DNA from: Nitrospirae bacterium MYbinv3
GTDB lineage: Bacteria > Nitrospirota > Thermodesulfovibrionia > Thermodesulfovibrionales > Magnetobacteriaceae
Assembly (NCBI GenBank): GCA_002753395.1
Contig: PEAB01000023.1
Span: 1 to 44,466, forward strand
DNA: 44,466 nucleotides
Direction: 5' to 3'
Shown one piece after another: positions 17,102 through 26,632 of the stretch. The position numbers were made by a program, and so were the translations under genes. The number at the start of each line of letters is the position of its first letter. Positions within the stretch are counted from its first letter, which is position 1. A model generated the notes under the pieces. It saw nothing but the letters and a program-made list of their open reading frames with translations. It had not been told where the DNA came from and made no database searches.

Positions 17102-17362
17102 ATGCCTAAAATCAGTGAATTTTTTGGAATCATTATATCAGTCTTCTACGATGACCATAATCCTCCTCATTTTCATGCAATATATGGAGATAAGAAGGCT
17201 ATATTTTCAATATCAGATTTACGTATGATAGAAGGTAATTTACCTTCAAGAGCGGTAGCACTCATTCTTGAATGGACATTCATCCATCGCGATGAATTAA
17301 TAGAGGAATGGAAATTTGCAAGTGAACATAAACCTTTGTTTTGGATAAAACCATTGGAGTAA
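17102..17362 (+). CDS. DUF4160 family protein
   Basis: 86 residues. The PPHFHAIYGDKKA core with ISDLRMIEGNLPSRAVALILEW and the WI-PLE end is the DUF4160 signature. Its function is unproven; the family is usually found next to DUF2442, and this pair is often suggested to be toxin-antitoxin-like (inference). The stop is 4 nt before the next gene. Confidence 0.88.
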   Translation: MPKISEFFGIIISVFYDDHNPPHFHAIYGDKKAIFSISDLRMIEGNLPSRAVALILEWTFIHRDELIEEWKFASEHKPLFWIKPLE

Positions 17363-17366
17363 TTTT

Positions 17367-17597
17367 ATGCACGAAGTAAAGAACGCACATTATATAAAAA
17401 ACTATATATTAGAGATTGAATTTGAAGATGGTAAGAAGAAGATCGTAGATTTTGAAAGATATCTCTATGGTGAGGTCTTTAAGACTTTACAAGACGTGGA
17501 TAGGTTTAAAGAATTTAAGATCGATAAGCAGTTAGGTACAATAGTGTGGGAAACAGGCGCTGATTTTTGCCCAGACACCCTTTATGTTTATATGTAG
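17367..17597 (+). CDS. DUF2442 family protein
   Basis: 76 residues. VKNAHYIKNYILEIEFEDGKK, VDFERYLYGEVFKTLQD and a C-terminal TIVWETGADFCPDTLY match DUF2442. It is cotranslated with the DUF4160 gene 4 nt upstream. The pair is intact, unlike the neighbouring hicAB genes. Confidence 0.88.
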   Translation: MHEVKNAHYIKNYILEIEFEDGKKKIVDFERYLYGEVFKTLQDVDRFKEFKIDKQLGTIVWETGADFCPDTLYVYM

Positions 17598-17925
17598 ATG
17601 ATGGTATACTTGCAGATGACAAATATTGTAAATGCATATGAAGTTTACTCCGCTTTATGTTACAGCAGCATATAAAAGGCTAAGATGTAATAATGGAAAA
17701 GCCAAGGGTGGCCAAAAGTGACTGTTGTGGATGCCATTGACAACAATTTACAATCTAAGATAGTCTTTTAAACAGGCGGTTTTACGGCGTTTAACACAAC
17801 AAACACTACTGACCATTAACATCAAAAGAAGTAGTTAAAGGAAAAAAGCTCATACTGAGTTAAATTGTGGTCACATACAAGCATCAAATGCAAAGTCTTT
17901 TTTGATGGTACCTAACTAAAGATAT
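17598..17925. other. gene-free region after the DUF4160/DUF2442 pair
   Basis: 328 nt of AT-rich sequence with short broken frames. No RNA gene, repeat copy or promoter of good quality was recognised. It could be the remains of further accessory genes. Confidence 0.4.
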
Positions 17926-19608
17926 ATGAAATCAAAGAAAATACTTATCATCAATATAATGCCAGTTATAACTTTTTTCTTTCTTACAATTATTGGTTTT
18001 ATCTATATAGACGAAATAGATAAGCGTATTATATCTGAACATAAAAGGGATTTAATAGAGGTAACTGCATCTATAGCCTACACTATAGAAAGACAATTAA
18101 ACCAATCTTTGTTTGCAACATATACACTTGCATCTTTTATCAATCAGTTTGGAAAGATTAACAATTTTGACAAGTTAGCCTCAGATATAATGAAGTACTC
18201 TGATGGGATAAGCTCTTTGCAACTTGCTAAAGATGGAATAGTTTCTGATATATTCCCGCTTAAGGGAAATGAAAAAGCCATAGGACATAATCTGTTAGAA
18301 GACCCGAAACGTAGAACCGAAGCTCTTATCTCAATAAAAACTAGGAAATTGACACTTGCTGGTCCTTTTGTCCTTGTACAAGGAGGTGTAGGAGTGATTG
18401 GCAGACTTCCAGTTTTTATTACTAATTCAGAGGGAAATGAACTCTTTTGGGGTTTTAGCATTGTGCTTATCAAATTGGATGATCTATTAAAATCCGTCAA
18501 GATAGACAAACTTGGTGAAAAAGGCTATTCTTTTCAACTCTCACGGATAAACCCAGATACTCTAAAAGAGGAGATATTTGCCAGTAATTCAGATGAAAAG
18601 ATGCACTCCCCTGTTAGTTTTTCTTTTGATGTTCCAAATGGAACTTGGTCATTAAAATTAGATGTGAAAAAAGATAAGCACCTTTTATATGCATCCAATC
18701 TAGGCTATTTTTTCGTTTTATTAACAAGTGGAATTATAAGTTATCTAATTTTTATTGTCTTAAAAAGAAATAAACAGTTGAAAACAAACAATGAAGAATT
18801 AACAAAGATAGTTAATCAAGAAGTTGCTATACGAATGCAAAATGAACAATTACTTATACAACAGTCAAAGATGGCTGCAATGGGTGAGATGATTTCTGTA
18901 ATAGCCCATCAGTGGAAACAACCTTTAAGTGCTATATCACTCCTTATCCAAGATTTTAGGGATGCCTATGATTTTAATGAAATTAATAAAGAATATATAG
19001 ATGATTTTGTCAAAAACGTGTTAGATAAAATTGTTTTTATGTCAAGGACAATAGACGATTTCAGAAACTTTTTAAAACCATCAAAAAAGAAGGAATACTT
19101 CGATGTTAAAGCAGCAATTGCTGATGTCTTATCCATACTATCCGGTCAGTTAAGAAACAGAAACATTACTTGGAAAGTTATATGTAGTATACACGATAAG
19201 GTTTTTACGAGATTATCAGATATTGTTCTTTGTAATGAAGCTCTTGTAATAGGTTACCCAAATGAGTTTAAACATGTAATTCTAAATATTTTGAGTAATT
19301 CAAATGACGCGATAATGGAAAAAAGACGTCAAAAGATACTAGACGAAGGACAAGAAGGATTAATAAATATAGAAATCAGCAGAAGGGACGGTAAAGTAAT
19401 AGTGAAAATAGATGATAATGGGATAGGTATTCCAGATAATATATTAGAGCGGATTTTTGAACCCTACGTTACTACTAAAGAGGCTGAAAAAGGTACAGGG
19501 ATTGGTCTGTATATGGCTAAAACAATAATAGAAAAAAACATGAACGGAATTTTATCAGCAAAAAACACTGACTCAGGAGCAGTATTTATTATAGAACTAC
19601 AACCATAA
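17926..19608 (+). CDS. membrane sensor histidine kinase with periplasmic CHASE domain
   Basis: 560 residues. A transmembrane helix (about 7-28), a periplasmic CHASE-type sensor (about 40-255; YSDGISSLQLAKDGIVSDIFP, GRLPVF), a second membrane helix (about 262-282), a coiled coil, then an H-box IAHQWKQPLSAI (phospho-His near 328) and a HATPase domain (NILSNSNDAI, DDNGIGIP, GTGIGLYMAK). The AHQW-QPL H-box marks a distinct kinase group, also used by two other kinases here. No partner regulator is adjacent. AT-rich codon use compared with the purL-purF neighbours hints at a different origin. Confidence 0.9.
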   Translation: MKSKKILIINIMPVITFFFLTIIGFIYIDEIDKRIISEHKRDLIEVTASIAYTIERQLNQSLFATYTLASFINQFGKINNFDKLASDIMKYSDGISSLQLAKDGIVSDIFPLKGNEKAIGHNLLEDPKRRTEALISIKTRKLTLAGPFVLVQGGVGVIGRLPVFITNSEGNELFWGFSIVLIKLDDLLKSVKIDKLGEKGYSFQLSRINPDTLKEEIFASNSDEKMHSPVSFSFDVPNGTWSLKLDVKKDKHLLYASNLGYFFVLLTSGIISYLIFIVLKRNKQLKTNNEELTKIVNQEVAIRMQNEQLLIQQSKMAAMGEMISVIAHQWKQPLSAISLLIQDFRDAYDFNEINKEYIDDFVKNVLDKIVFMSRTIDDFRNFLKPSKKKEYFDVKAAIADVLSILSGQLRNRNITWKVICSIHDKVFTRLSDIVLCNEALVIGYPNEFKHVILNILSNSNDAIMEKRRQKILDEGQEGLINIEISRRDGKVIVKIDDNGIGIPDNILERIFEPYVTTKEAEKGTGIGLYMAKTIIEKNMNGILSAKNTDSGAVFIIELQP

Positions 19609-19624
19609 TAGGTATATGCATCTT

Positions 19625-19745
19625 GGTGACATCTTAAGCAACCACGCCTGACATTTACGGGGTCAAGGGGACGAGTTCCCTTGTGGGAGGGTCTAAGGGA
19701 GGGGTTGTGACCCCCTGCAACAGTAGGCAGAGCCTCCCCTTCTTT
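19625..19745 (+). repeat. family B repeat, copy B3
   Basis: Contains a shared upstream module (CATCTTAAGCAACCACGCC and on, also near 14320-14351), GGGGTCAAGGGGACGAG at 19659, and an end (GCAACAGTAGGCAGAGCCT, CCCCTTCTTTT) shared with copy B4 at 42981-43008. Confidence 0.85.
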
Positions 19746-19834
19746 TGCTAAAACCCCATGATTTTTTATGTACCACCTTTGGCATATGGAGGAAAATAGA
19801 AGTCAATTATGTTAAACTAACAACAATTTACAAC

Positions 19835-19850
19835 AGGGGTGCGCGCCCCT
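19835..19850 (+). promoter_or_regulatory. GC-rich hairpin just upstream of the purL ribosome binding site
   Basis: AGGGG-TGCGCG-CCCCT lies directly before the Shine-Dalgarno AGGAG (19852-19856) and 17 nt before the purL ATG. It may influence purL translation or be the edge of a repeat. No purine riboswitch fold was recognised. Confidence 0.35.
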
Positions 19851-19867
19851 TAGGAGTATAGCATACA

Positions 19868-22126
19868 ATGATAGAGCCTAAAATTACAAACGAGCTGATA
19901 AGGGAACATGGATTGACGCCCAGCGAATATCAACGCATAATGCAGATATTGGGGCGTGAACCAACGTTTACAGAGCTTGGTATATTTTCCGTTATGTGGT
20001 CTGAGCACTGCTCATACAAGAGTTCTCGCCTGCACCTCAAGAACTTTCCGACAACAGGGGAAAGGGTGATTCAGGGGCCAGGTGAAAACGCCGGCGTCAT
20101 TGACATCGGAGGTGGGATGGCAGCAGTGTTCAAGATGGAGTCCCACAACCATCCCTCGTACATAGAGCCCTACCAGGGGGCAGCCACGGGCGTGGGCGGT
20201 ATCTTAAGGGATATATTTACGATGGGCGCCAGACCAGTTGCCTCGCTTAATTCGCTGAGATTTGGTCCGCTGTCTGAGCCTTACCACAAGCATCTGTTTA
20301 GTGGTGTAGTGGGAGGCATTGCAGGGTATGGCAACTGCATGGGAGTACCCACGGTAGGAGGGGAACTTTACTGTCACCCATGCTACAGCGGCAATATCCT
20401 GGTCAACGTATTTAACCTCGGAATTGCTAAAAAAGAGCGCATCTTTTATGGAAAGGCAAGCGGGATCGGCAACCTCGTTATCTATGTTGGTGCAAAGACG
20501 GGTAGAGATGGTATCCACGGTGTTACTATGGCCAGCGAGGAATTTAAGGACGACGCCCAGCAGAAAAAGCCCAACGTCCAGATAGGTGACCCCTTTACAG
20601 AAAAACTGCTCCTTGAGGCGTGCCTTGAGGCCATGAAAAAAGGGCTTATCGTTGGCATTCAGGATATGGGGGGGGCGGGGCTTACGTCATCATCCTCTGA
20701 GATGGCTGGCAGGGCCGGCACAGGCATAGAACTTGAGATCAGCTCCGTCCCTCAAAGGGAACAGGACATGATACCGTATGAGATCATGCTGTCGGAGAGT
20801 CAGGAGAGGATGCTCCTTGTTGCAGAGCCGTCCAAGAGAGACGAGCTGCTTGAGATATTTAAAAAATGGGACTTGGATGCAACAGTTATTGGAAAGGTAA
20901 CCGGGGATTCATACCTGCGGGTCAAGTGGCACGGCAGTACCGTGGCCGAGATACCAGCGGCTAAGATATCAGAGGACGCGCCTATCTATGACAGACCCTC
21001 AGCACCCCCACAGAACCAAGGTGAACTAAACACCCTCGACCTTAAGGACGTGCTGGAGCCAACGGTCGATTCTATTAACTTTAATTATAACACGTGTCTT
21101 TTAAGACTTTTATCCGCGCCTGCGATAGCCTCAAAGTCACTTGTCTGGCAGCAGTATGACCACATGGTGAGGACAGATACGGTTGTGCTTCCAGGCTCTG
21201 ATGCCGCACTTATAAGGGTGAAGGGAACCGGTGCAGGGATTGCCATGTCGGTTGACTGCAACAGTCGCTACTGCTACCTTGATCCCTATTGGGGCGCGGT
21301 ACACACCGTGTGTGAGGCTGCAAGAAACGTTGCCTGTTGCGGTGCCACACCGGTTGCCTTGACCGACTGCCTTAACTTTGGAAACCCTGAAAAACCGCAT
21401 GTGATGTGGCAGTTTAAGCAGGCCATCACCGGTATAAGCGATGCCTGCAGGGTGTTTGAAACCCCAGTTATAAGCGGAAACGTCAGCTTTTATAACGAAA
21501 CTCTGGCAACGGCAATCTACCCCACTCCAATAGTGGCAATGGTTGGCATTATAGAAGACGTTCGCAGGCATCTTACGCAGGGTTTTGCGGGGGATGGACA
21601 TGCTGTTATGGTGTTAGGTCAAACGTGTCAGGAGCTTGGGGCAAGCGAGTATCTCTCCGTTTGTCATGACATAGAAAAGGGATTGCCCCCGGCAATTGAC
21701 ATTAATAAGGAAAAGCAGTTGTGCATGTTATTGAGCCGGTTAAATAAAGATGGTCTCTTGCTCTCCGCCCATGACTGTTCGGAGGGCGGGTTGGCTGTTG
21801 CAATTGCAGAGTCGGCCATATCAGGTTCAATTGGCGTGGAAGCCGATCTGTCGCTCTTGAGGCAGAATGGAAAACCGCTCAGAGGCGATACCATGCTCTT
21901 TGGTGAGACAGCTACAAGCGTTGTTGTCAGCGCACGCCACGAGCATGTATACGAGATAGAGACATTGGCAAGGGCTGCTGGCCTTAATAGCACCTTGATC
22001 GGAACAACGGGAGGCGACCACATGCGGCTGAGACTCAATAATGCAACACTCGTAAACATATCGTTAACGGAGTTGACAATAACCTACAATAATGCACTGG
22101 AGAAGAGTCTTGGACAAAATATTTGA
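19868..22126 (+). CDS. purL: phosphoribosylformylglycinamidine synthase subunit PurL
   Basis: 752 residues, normal for the small bacterial-type PurL. It makes FGAM from FGAR with ammonia delivered by PurQ (purine synthesis). Signatures: [56 protein letters not shown] and [10 protein letters not shown]-type glycine-rich ATP sites in both halves. AGGAG lies 11 nt before the ATG. It overlaps purF. purQ and purS are not in the window. Confidence 0.97.
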   Translation: MIEPKITNELIREHGLTPSEYQRIMQILGREPTFTELGIFSVMWSEHCSYKSSRLHLKNFPTTGERVIQGPGENAGVIDIGGGMAAVFKMESHNHPSYIEPYQGAATGVGGILRDIFTMGARPVASLNSLRFGPLSEPYHKHLFSGVVGGIAGYGNCMGVPTVGGELYCHPCYSGNILVNVFNLGIAKKERIFYGKASGIGNLVIYVGAKTGRDGIHGVTMASEEFKDDAQQKKPNVQIGDPFTEKLLLEACLEAMKKGLIVGIQDMGGAGLTSSSSEMAGRAGTGIELEISSVPQREQDMIPYEIMLSESQERMLLVAEPSKRDELLEIFKKWDLDATVIGKVTGDSYLRVKWHGSTVAEIPAAKISEDAPIYDRPSAPPQNQGELNTLDLKDVLEPTVDSINFNYNTCLLRLLSAPAIASKSLVWQQYDHMVRTDTVVLPGSDAALIRVKGTGAGIAMSVDCNSRYCYLDPYWGAVHTVCEAARNVACCGATPVALTDCLNFGNPEKPHVMWQFKQAITGISDACRVFETPVISGNVSFYNETLATAIYPTPIVAMVGIIEDVRRHLTQGFAGDGHAVMVLGQTCQELGASEYLSVCHDIEKGLPPAIDINKEKQLCMLLSRLNKDGLLLSAHDCSEGGLAVAIAESAISGSIGVEADLSLLRQNGKPLRGDTMLFGETATSVVVSARHEHVYEIETLARAAGLNSTLIGTTGGDHMRLRLNNATLVNISLTELTITYNNALEKSLGQNI

Positions 22127-23516
22127 CATAAGGGAAGAATGTGGCGTATTTGGAGTCTACGGACATGCTGAGGCGGCAAAACTTACGTATCTTGGCTTAT
22201 ACGCCCTTCAACACAGAGGACAGGAGGGCGCTGGCATATGCTCATCAGATGGTCATACCATGTACATCGAAAAGGCGATGGGGCACGTCTCCGAGGTATT
22301 TAGCGAGGAGAGGTTAAAACGACTACCTGGGCACTCAGCCATCGGCCACAACAGGTACTCCACCGCAGGGGGGAGTATGTTGAAAAACGTCCAACCGATT
22401 ATGGCAAACTGTATGTTGGGTTCTATATCGCTTGCACACAACGGAAATCTGACCAATGCCATTTCACTGAGAAGACAACTGCAAGAGCAAGGCGCCATAT
22501 TCCAGTCTAACTCCGACAGCGAGGTTATCTTGCATCTCATAGCTCATGCCAGTGGCAGCACAGCACAGGAAAAGATTGCAGAGGTGGCGCAGGTTATCGA
22601 GGGGGCCTACAGCCTCTTGATCCTCTTAGAGAACGAACTTATTGCCATCAGAGACCCTTTTGGCGTGCGGCCGCTGTGTCTGGGACAATTTAACGGCGCC
22701 TACGTAGTGGCATCAGAGACCTGTGCCTTTGACCTTATAGGGGCTGCTTACGTAAGGGACATAGAGCCTGGAGAGATGTTGACTATCAACGACAACGGTC
22801 TACACTCCGTCAAGGCGGTGGATAGTTTTAAAAGGGCACACTGTGTATTTGAGTTCATCTACTTTGCCCGTCCCGACAGCAAGATTTTTGGAGGTCTGAA
22901 CGTTCACAGCATAAGAAAAAAACTTGGTAAGCGCCTCGCGATAGAGACACACGTAAATGCAGACGTAGTTATACCGGTACCGGACTCCGGTGTGCCCTCC
23001 ACTTTAGGTTATGCTGAACAGAGCAGTCTGCCATTTGACTTTGGTCTTGTAAGAAACCACTACGTAGGCCGGACATTTATAGAGCCAAAGCACAGCATCC
23101 GGCATTTTGGCGTCAAGATAAAGCTCAATCCTATCAAACATGTCAACGAAGGCAAGAGAGTGGTAATAGTGGATGACTCTATCGTCAGAGGTACTACGAG
23201 TAAGAAAATCGTTAAAATGGTAAGGGAGGTTGGTGCGGCAAAAGAGGTGCACGTCAGGATAAGTTCGCCATGCACGATAGGACCTTGCTACTATGGCATT
23301 AATACTCCAACACGAGGCGAATTGATTGCAGCAACCCATCAAATCGAGGAGATCAGGAAGTATATAACGGCGGATACCTTGGCATACCTCTCCATAGAGG
23401 GGCTGCGCTCTGTGCTGCCAAACCCTGACGATTACTGTTATGCATGCTTTAATAAGGAGTACCCAATTGGCTTTCCACAGGATAACCTCATAAAATCAGA
23501 ACCAGCCCTTGTCTAG
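22092..23516 (+). CDS. purF: amidophosphoribosyltransferase PurF
   Basis: 474 residues from ATG 22092. It catalyses the first step of purine synthesis. A short propeptide ends before the nucleophile Cys17 ([14 protein letters not shown]); glutamine-domain motifs HRGQEGAGI and HNRYSTAGG, and the PRPP loop [14 protein letters not shown] are present. [10 protein letters not shown] near the end suggests the Fe-S-type class. A TTG at 22110, with GGAGAAGAG just upstream, is an equally good start and would cut the overlap with purL from 35 to 17 nt. Confidence 0.96.
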   Translation: MHWRRVLDKIFDIREECGVFGVYGHAEAAKLTYLGLYALQHRGQEGAGICSSDGHTMYIEKAMGHVSEVFSEERLKRLPGHSAIGHNRYSTAGGSMLKNVQPIMANCMLGSISLAHNGNLTNAISLRRQLQEQGAIFQSNSDSEVILHLIAHASGSTAQEKIAEVAQVIEGAYSLLILLENELIAIRDPFGVRPLCLGQFNGAYVVASETCAFDLIGAAYVRDIEPGEMLTINDNGLHSVKAVDSFKRAHCVFEFIYFARPDSKIFGGLNVHSIRKKLGKRLAIETHVNADVVIPVPDSGVPSTLGYAEQSSLPFDFGLVRNHYVGRTFIEPKHSIRHFGVKIKLNPIKHVNEGKRVVIVDDSIVRGTTSKKIVKMVREVGAAKEVHVRISSPCTIGPCYYGINTPTRGELIAATHQIEEIRKYITADTLAYLSIEGLRSVLPNPDDYCYACFNKEYPIGFPQDNLIKSEPALV

Positions 23517-23531
23517 ATGAGCTATATTAAG

Positions 23532-23579
23532 AGAGCTGCCAGTTTAAGTACTACTCTTTTGTCCCAATCGGGCAGCTCT
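23532..23579 (+). terminator. possible terminator-like hairpin after purF
   Basis: AGAGCTGCC and GGCAGCTCT can pair (9 bp) with a 30-nt loop, right after the purF stop. There is no T-run after it, so a rho-independent terminator is doubtful; it could also be the leader of the next kinase gene. Confidence 0.3.
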
Positions 23580-23627
23580 GCACGAAACATCACTTTGCTA
23601 ACAGACTATACTATTTTATGAGCAAGC

Positions 23628-25514
23628 ATGAGAATTAACAGGAAGTTAATAATATTGTTTCTTTTTATCTCGTTGTTACCCCTTTCACTAACTATCTTTA
23701 TGACGTTTTTCATTGCTAAAAAATCTCTGACTGCCCAGATCCTTAAACGTCTTGACTCGCTTGCAACTATACAGAAACACAGGATTGAAAACATATTGGA
23801 GAATAACCAAGAGAGGTTATCAATATTTGCAAGCAGAACACAGATGCGTTTAATTCTAAAGAATTTTCACACTAATCCAGATAAAGATTACCTAAAAACT
23901 CTGAATAGAATATTAGAGGACGCCATCGTTTCTATTCGTGATTGTGAAAATATATCTATTCTTTCTACTGGAGGGAAGGTGCTGGCATCAACAAACTACT
24001 CTTTAATTGGTAAAGACCTTTCCAATGAAGAATATTTTAAGGGTAGACTATTAAAAAATAATGTAGACATTTTTGTCCTCGACGAAGTCCAGAATTTAAG
24101 GATGTATCTATCGAGTCCATTGTATTTGGAAGGAGAGTTGATAGGGGTAGTGGTAGTCAAGTCTACTGCAAACAAGCTCTTATCGTTAGTAAAGGACTAT
24201 ACTGGCTTGGGGGAAACAGGGGAAACAATTATCGCTAGACAAGATGAAAGGGGTAATGCGTTGTTTTTAACCCCTTTAAGGTACGACCCAAAGGCAGCAT
24301 TGAAAAGGACAGTTAAGAAAGACAACATAGAAGACCCAATAATACAGGCTTTGAATAGAAAAGAACGGCTTTATACGGACGCAGTGGCTTATCATGGAGA
24401 GCATGTTTTGGCCTCTACGCGATACATCAAAGAAGCAGGTATTGGACTTGCAGTTATCGTACATCAGTATGAAGCATTTGCAGCGATTAAACGTCTACGC
24501 AATATATTTGTGATACTACTTTTAACTTCTTCTATTGTTATCATAATCGTTTTATCTAAGATGAGCAAGGTAGTTGCACAACCAATTAACAAGTTATCAC
24601 ACATAGCACATATGATCAATGAAGGCGATCTTTCACAGAGGTCAGATATCGTGTCAAAGGACGAGATAGGCGACTTGGCAAAATATTTCAATAAGATGAC
24701 AGATACACTTGTTAGGGAAATCACGGAACGCAAATCGACGGAGAGAGAGCTTGTATACCTTAATATGAACCTAGAAAAGAGGGTTGCAGAAGAAGTCGAA
24801 AAGAATAGACAAAAAGACCAAATAGCATTTGAACAGTCAAGACAAATCGCTATGGGGGACCTCCTCGTCAACATAGCCCACCACTGGAGACAGCCGTTAA
24901 ACGCTGTTGGTATGCTCGCACAGAACATAAGGGATGCCTTTAATTTCAACGAATTAAGCAAAGAGCTTCTAGACCGCTCTGTAAATATGATAATGGATGA
25001 ACTTCTTAGTCTTTCAAATATGTTAAACGGTTTCAAAGAGATCTATTACATCAGAAAGGAAAAGGAAATAATAGATTTCTCAGGGTTAATCAAGAATATT
25101 TTGGATTTGCTGAAAAACTACCTTTCCTTTACTAATGCCACTATAGATACTGAAATTCAGAAGGGTATTGAGGCTGTTGGCTACACCAGTATTATTTCAC
25201 AGGTGATAATAAGCATTCTTACCAATTCGCTGGATACCTTCGTGGAGAGAAAGGTTGCGGATGGAAGCATAAAGATACGTGTGACTAAGGAGTCTGATGG
25301 CAATAAAACACTTATAGTTATCTCTGATAGTGGTGGTGGTATAGAGGAGGAAATATTGGAGAATATTTTTGACCCCTATTTTACGACGAAGTTTAAGGAA
25401 AGGGGAAGGGGATTGAGTCTTTATATGTCAAAGACCATGATAGAAATGGCAATGGGAGGCAGACTTGCCGTTAGAAATACAATAAAAGGAGCGGAATTTA
25501 TAATCGAGATATAG
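23628..25514 (+). CDS. membrane sensor histidine kinase with Cache domain and HAMP
   Basis: 628 residues. Transmembrane helix about 7-29, a large periplasmic double-Cache-type sensor (about 35-285; LSTGGKVLASTNYSLIGKDLS, YLSSPLYLEGELIGVVVVK), second helix about 290-310, HAMP (PINKLSHIAHMINEGDLSQR), coiled coil, H-box NIAHHWRQPLNAVG and a HATPase whose G boxes deviate (DSGGGIEEEI, and GRGLSLYMSK where GTGLGL is usual). It forms an apparent pair with the lone receiver gene that starts 2 nt after its stop. The sensed ligand is unknown; Cache domains usually bind small organic acids or amines. Confidence 0.92.
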   Translation: MRINRKLIILFLFISLLPLSLTIFMTFFIAKKSLTAQILKRLDSLATIQKHRIENILENNQERLSIFASRTQMRLILKNFHTNPDKDYLKTLNRILEDAIVSIRDCENISILSTGGKVLASTNYSLIGKDLSNEEYFKGRLLKNNVDIFVLDEVQNLRMYLSSPLYLEGELIGVVVVKSTANKLLSLVKDYTGLGETGETIIARQDERGNALFLTPLRYDPKAALKRTVKKDNIEDPIIQALNRKERLYTDAVAYHGEHVLASTRYIKEAGIGLAVIVHQYEAFAAIKRLRNIFVILLLTSSIVIIIVLSKMSKVVAQPINKLSHIAHMINEGDLSQRSDIVSKDEIGDLAKYFNKMTDTLVREITERKSTERELVYLNMNLEKRVAEEVEKNRQKDQIAFEQSRQIAMGDLLVNIAHHWRQPLNAVGMLAQNIRDAFNFNELSKELLDRSVNMIMDELLSLSNMLNGFKEIYYIRKEKEIIDFSGLIKNILDLLKNYLSFTNATIDTEIQKGIEAVGYTSIISQVIISILTNSLDTFVERKVADGSIKIRVTKESDGNKTLIVISDSGGGIEEEILENIFDPYFTTKFKERGRGLSLYMSKTMIEMAMGGRLAVRNTIKGAEFIIEI

Positions 25515-25516
25515 AT

Positions 25517-25891
25517 ATGGGAGATATTGAACTGTTAAAACAAATAACCATCCTCTTTGTAGAAGACGATTTCATTGTAAGGGAGACCACAGCCCAGTTC
25601 TTACGCAGAAGATGTAAAGAGGTTTATGTAGCTGAAAACGGTAAGATCGGGTTTCAGCTTTACGAAAGGCATAGCCCTGACATTGTGGTAACCGATATAG
25701 AGATGCCCGTGATGGATGGGCTTGAAATGATTAATCAAATCCTTGCAATCAATCCGGCTCAGCCTATAGTAATAACTACTGGATACGATGATGAAAGGCA
25801 TAAGGACAGCAGGGTGTGCATACATCTAATTAAACCAATCGTAGACAAAATGCTAGTCGGAGCAATAATTAAGTTTGCTCAAAAAACATGA
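25517..25891 (+). CDS. single-domain response regulator (CheY-like receiver)
   Basis: 124 residues, only a receiver domain: ILFVEDDF, acceptor Asp60 in VVTDIEMPVMDG, TTGYDDE and Lys in HLIKP. It starts 2 nt after the kinase stop, so the two form a kinase-receiver pair without a DNA-binding output; the target is probably another protein. Confidence 0.92.
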   Translation: MGDIELLKQITILFVEDDFIVRETTAQFLRRRCKEVYVAENGKIGFQLYERHSPDIVVTDIEMPVMDGLEMINQILAINPAQPIVITTGYDDERHKDSRVCIHLIKPIVDKMLVGAIIKFAQKT

Positions 25892-25937
25892 TTCCATTAT
25901 AATTTGACTATGTCAGATTTGAGTAAACATAGAGATT

Positions 25938-26032
25938 GTCTGAACCAGGATTACACGGATGGAAAGGATTTACAGGAATAAGAGATAACATAATCCTGAC
26001 AATCCTTAAATTAGTTAAATCTTGGTTCAGAC
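25938..26032. repeat. inverted-repeat element between convergent genes
   Basis: Starts GTCTGAACCAGGATT and ends with its near-perfect inverse (AATCTTGGTTCAGAC). Inside are GGATTACACGGAT and GGATTTACAGGA. A related segment occurs at 39392-39460. It separates the receiver gene from the convergent SurA_N gene and could act as a two-way transcription stop. The gap 25892-26089 has no gene. Confidence 0.75.
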
Positions 26033-26089
26033 ATATGAAACCGATATTATAGCATCTATCTCAAGTGATTATCTCCTTATTTTTTGCCA

Positions 26090-26629
26090 CTATTCAAGCT
26101 GGATCTTGATGTATGCCTTTTTCCACAACTCCATCAAGCTGCTGTCAAGTCTCCTGTTTACCTCTATTTCGATGAGTAACCTCTCTATGCTGTCTCTTGC
26201 ATCTTCTAACTCTATGCCCTTGAAGCCGTTGTTTTTGTTTTCGTTGTAATACCGCTCTATGTCCTCGTTTTTTATTATAACGAAAGATTTAATCCTCAGG
26301 TCAATGTACTGATTAATCAGCTCATCGTCCTTGACGCTGAGTCTGAGTTTTAAGGCCTCTTTTTTTAACAAGAGCCTGTTAATCATACCCCTTATGACCT
26401 CCTCTTCGGATACACCTGGCGCTGCCTTTTGGGCCTTTTTATATACCTTGTTAAATTCGCTTAAGGTAATGGCCGTCTCATCCACAAAGGCCACCACGCG
26501 ATCCATTAGCCTCGGCTGAGCCGCAACTGGCTCTGCAATAAACAGACAGTCTATAGAGACCACAGCGAGCGTGCTTATCAACCATATGACTATAGAGCAT
26601 TTCGATATAATTAAATACAAAATACGCAT
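26090..26629 (-). CDS. SurA N-terminal-domain-only periplasmic protein
   Basis: 179 residues from ATG 26629 (GTG 26632 is also possible). A signal peptide or anchor (about 8-37, ending in VAAQ) precedes a SurA_N-like chaperone domain (LMDRVVAFVDETAITLSEFNKVYK, VIRGMINRLLLKKEALKL) and the matching C-terminal helix. No parvulin domain is present. Probably a periplasmic holdase for the Omp85 protein's clients. It starts one base from the Omp85 stop, with no Shine-Dalgarno, which indicates coupling; it is the last gene of the envelope operon. Confidence 0.8.
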   Translation of the reverse strand: MRILYLIISKCSIVIWLISTLAVVSIDCLFIAEPVAAQPRLMDRVVAFVDETAITLSEFNKVYKKAQKAAPGVSEEEVIRGMINRLLLKKEALKLRLSVKDDELINQYIDLRIKSFVIIKNEDIERYYNENKNNGFKGIELEDARDSIERLLIEIEVNRRLDSSLMELWKKAYIKIQLE

Positions 26630-26632
26630 CAC

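Noticed and set aside
16354-17597. tRNA-Pro as an integration site of a mobile island
   Set aside because: The region downstream has toxin-antitoxin-like genes, but I found no second copy of the tRNA 3' end and no integrase.
19801-19867. Purine riboswitch before purL
   Set aside because: No three-way junction or conserved loop sequences; only one GC-rich hairpin.
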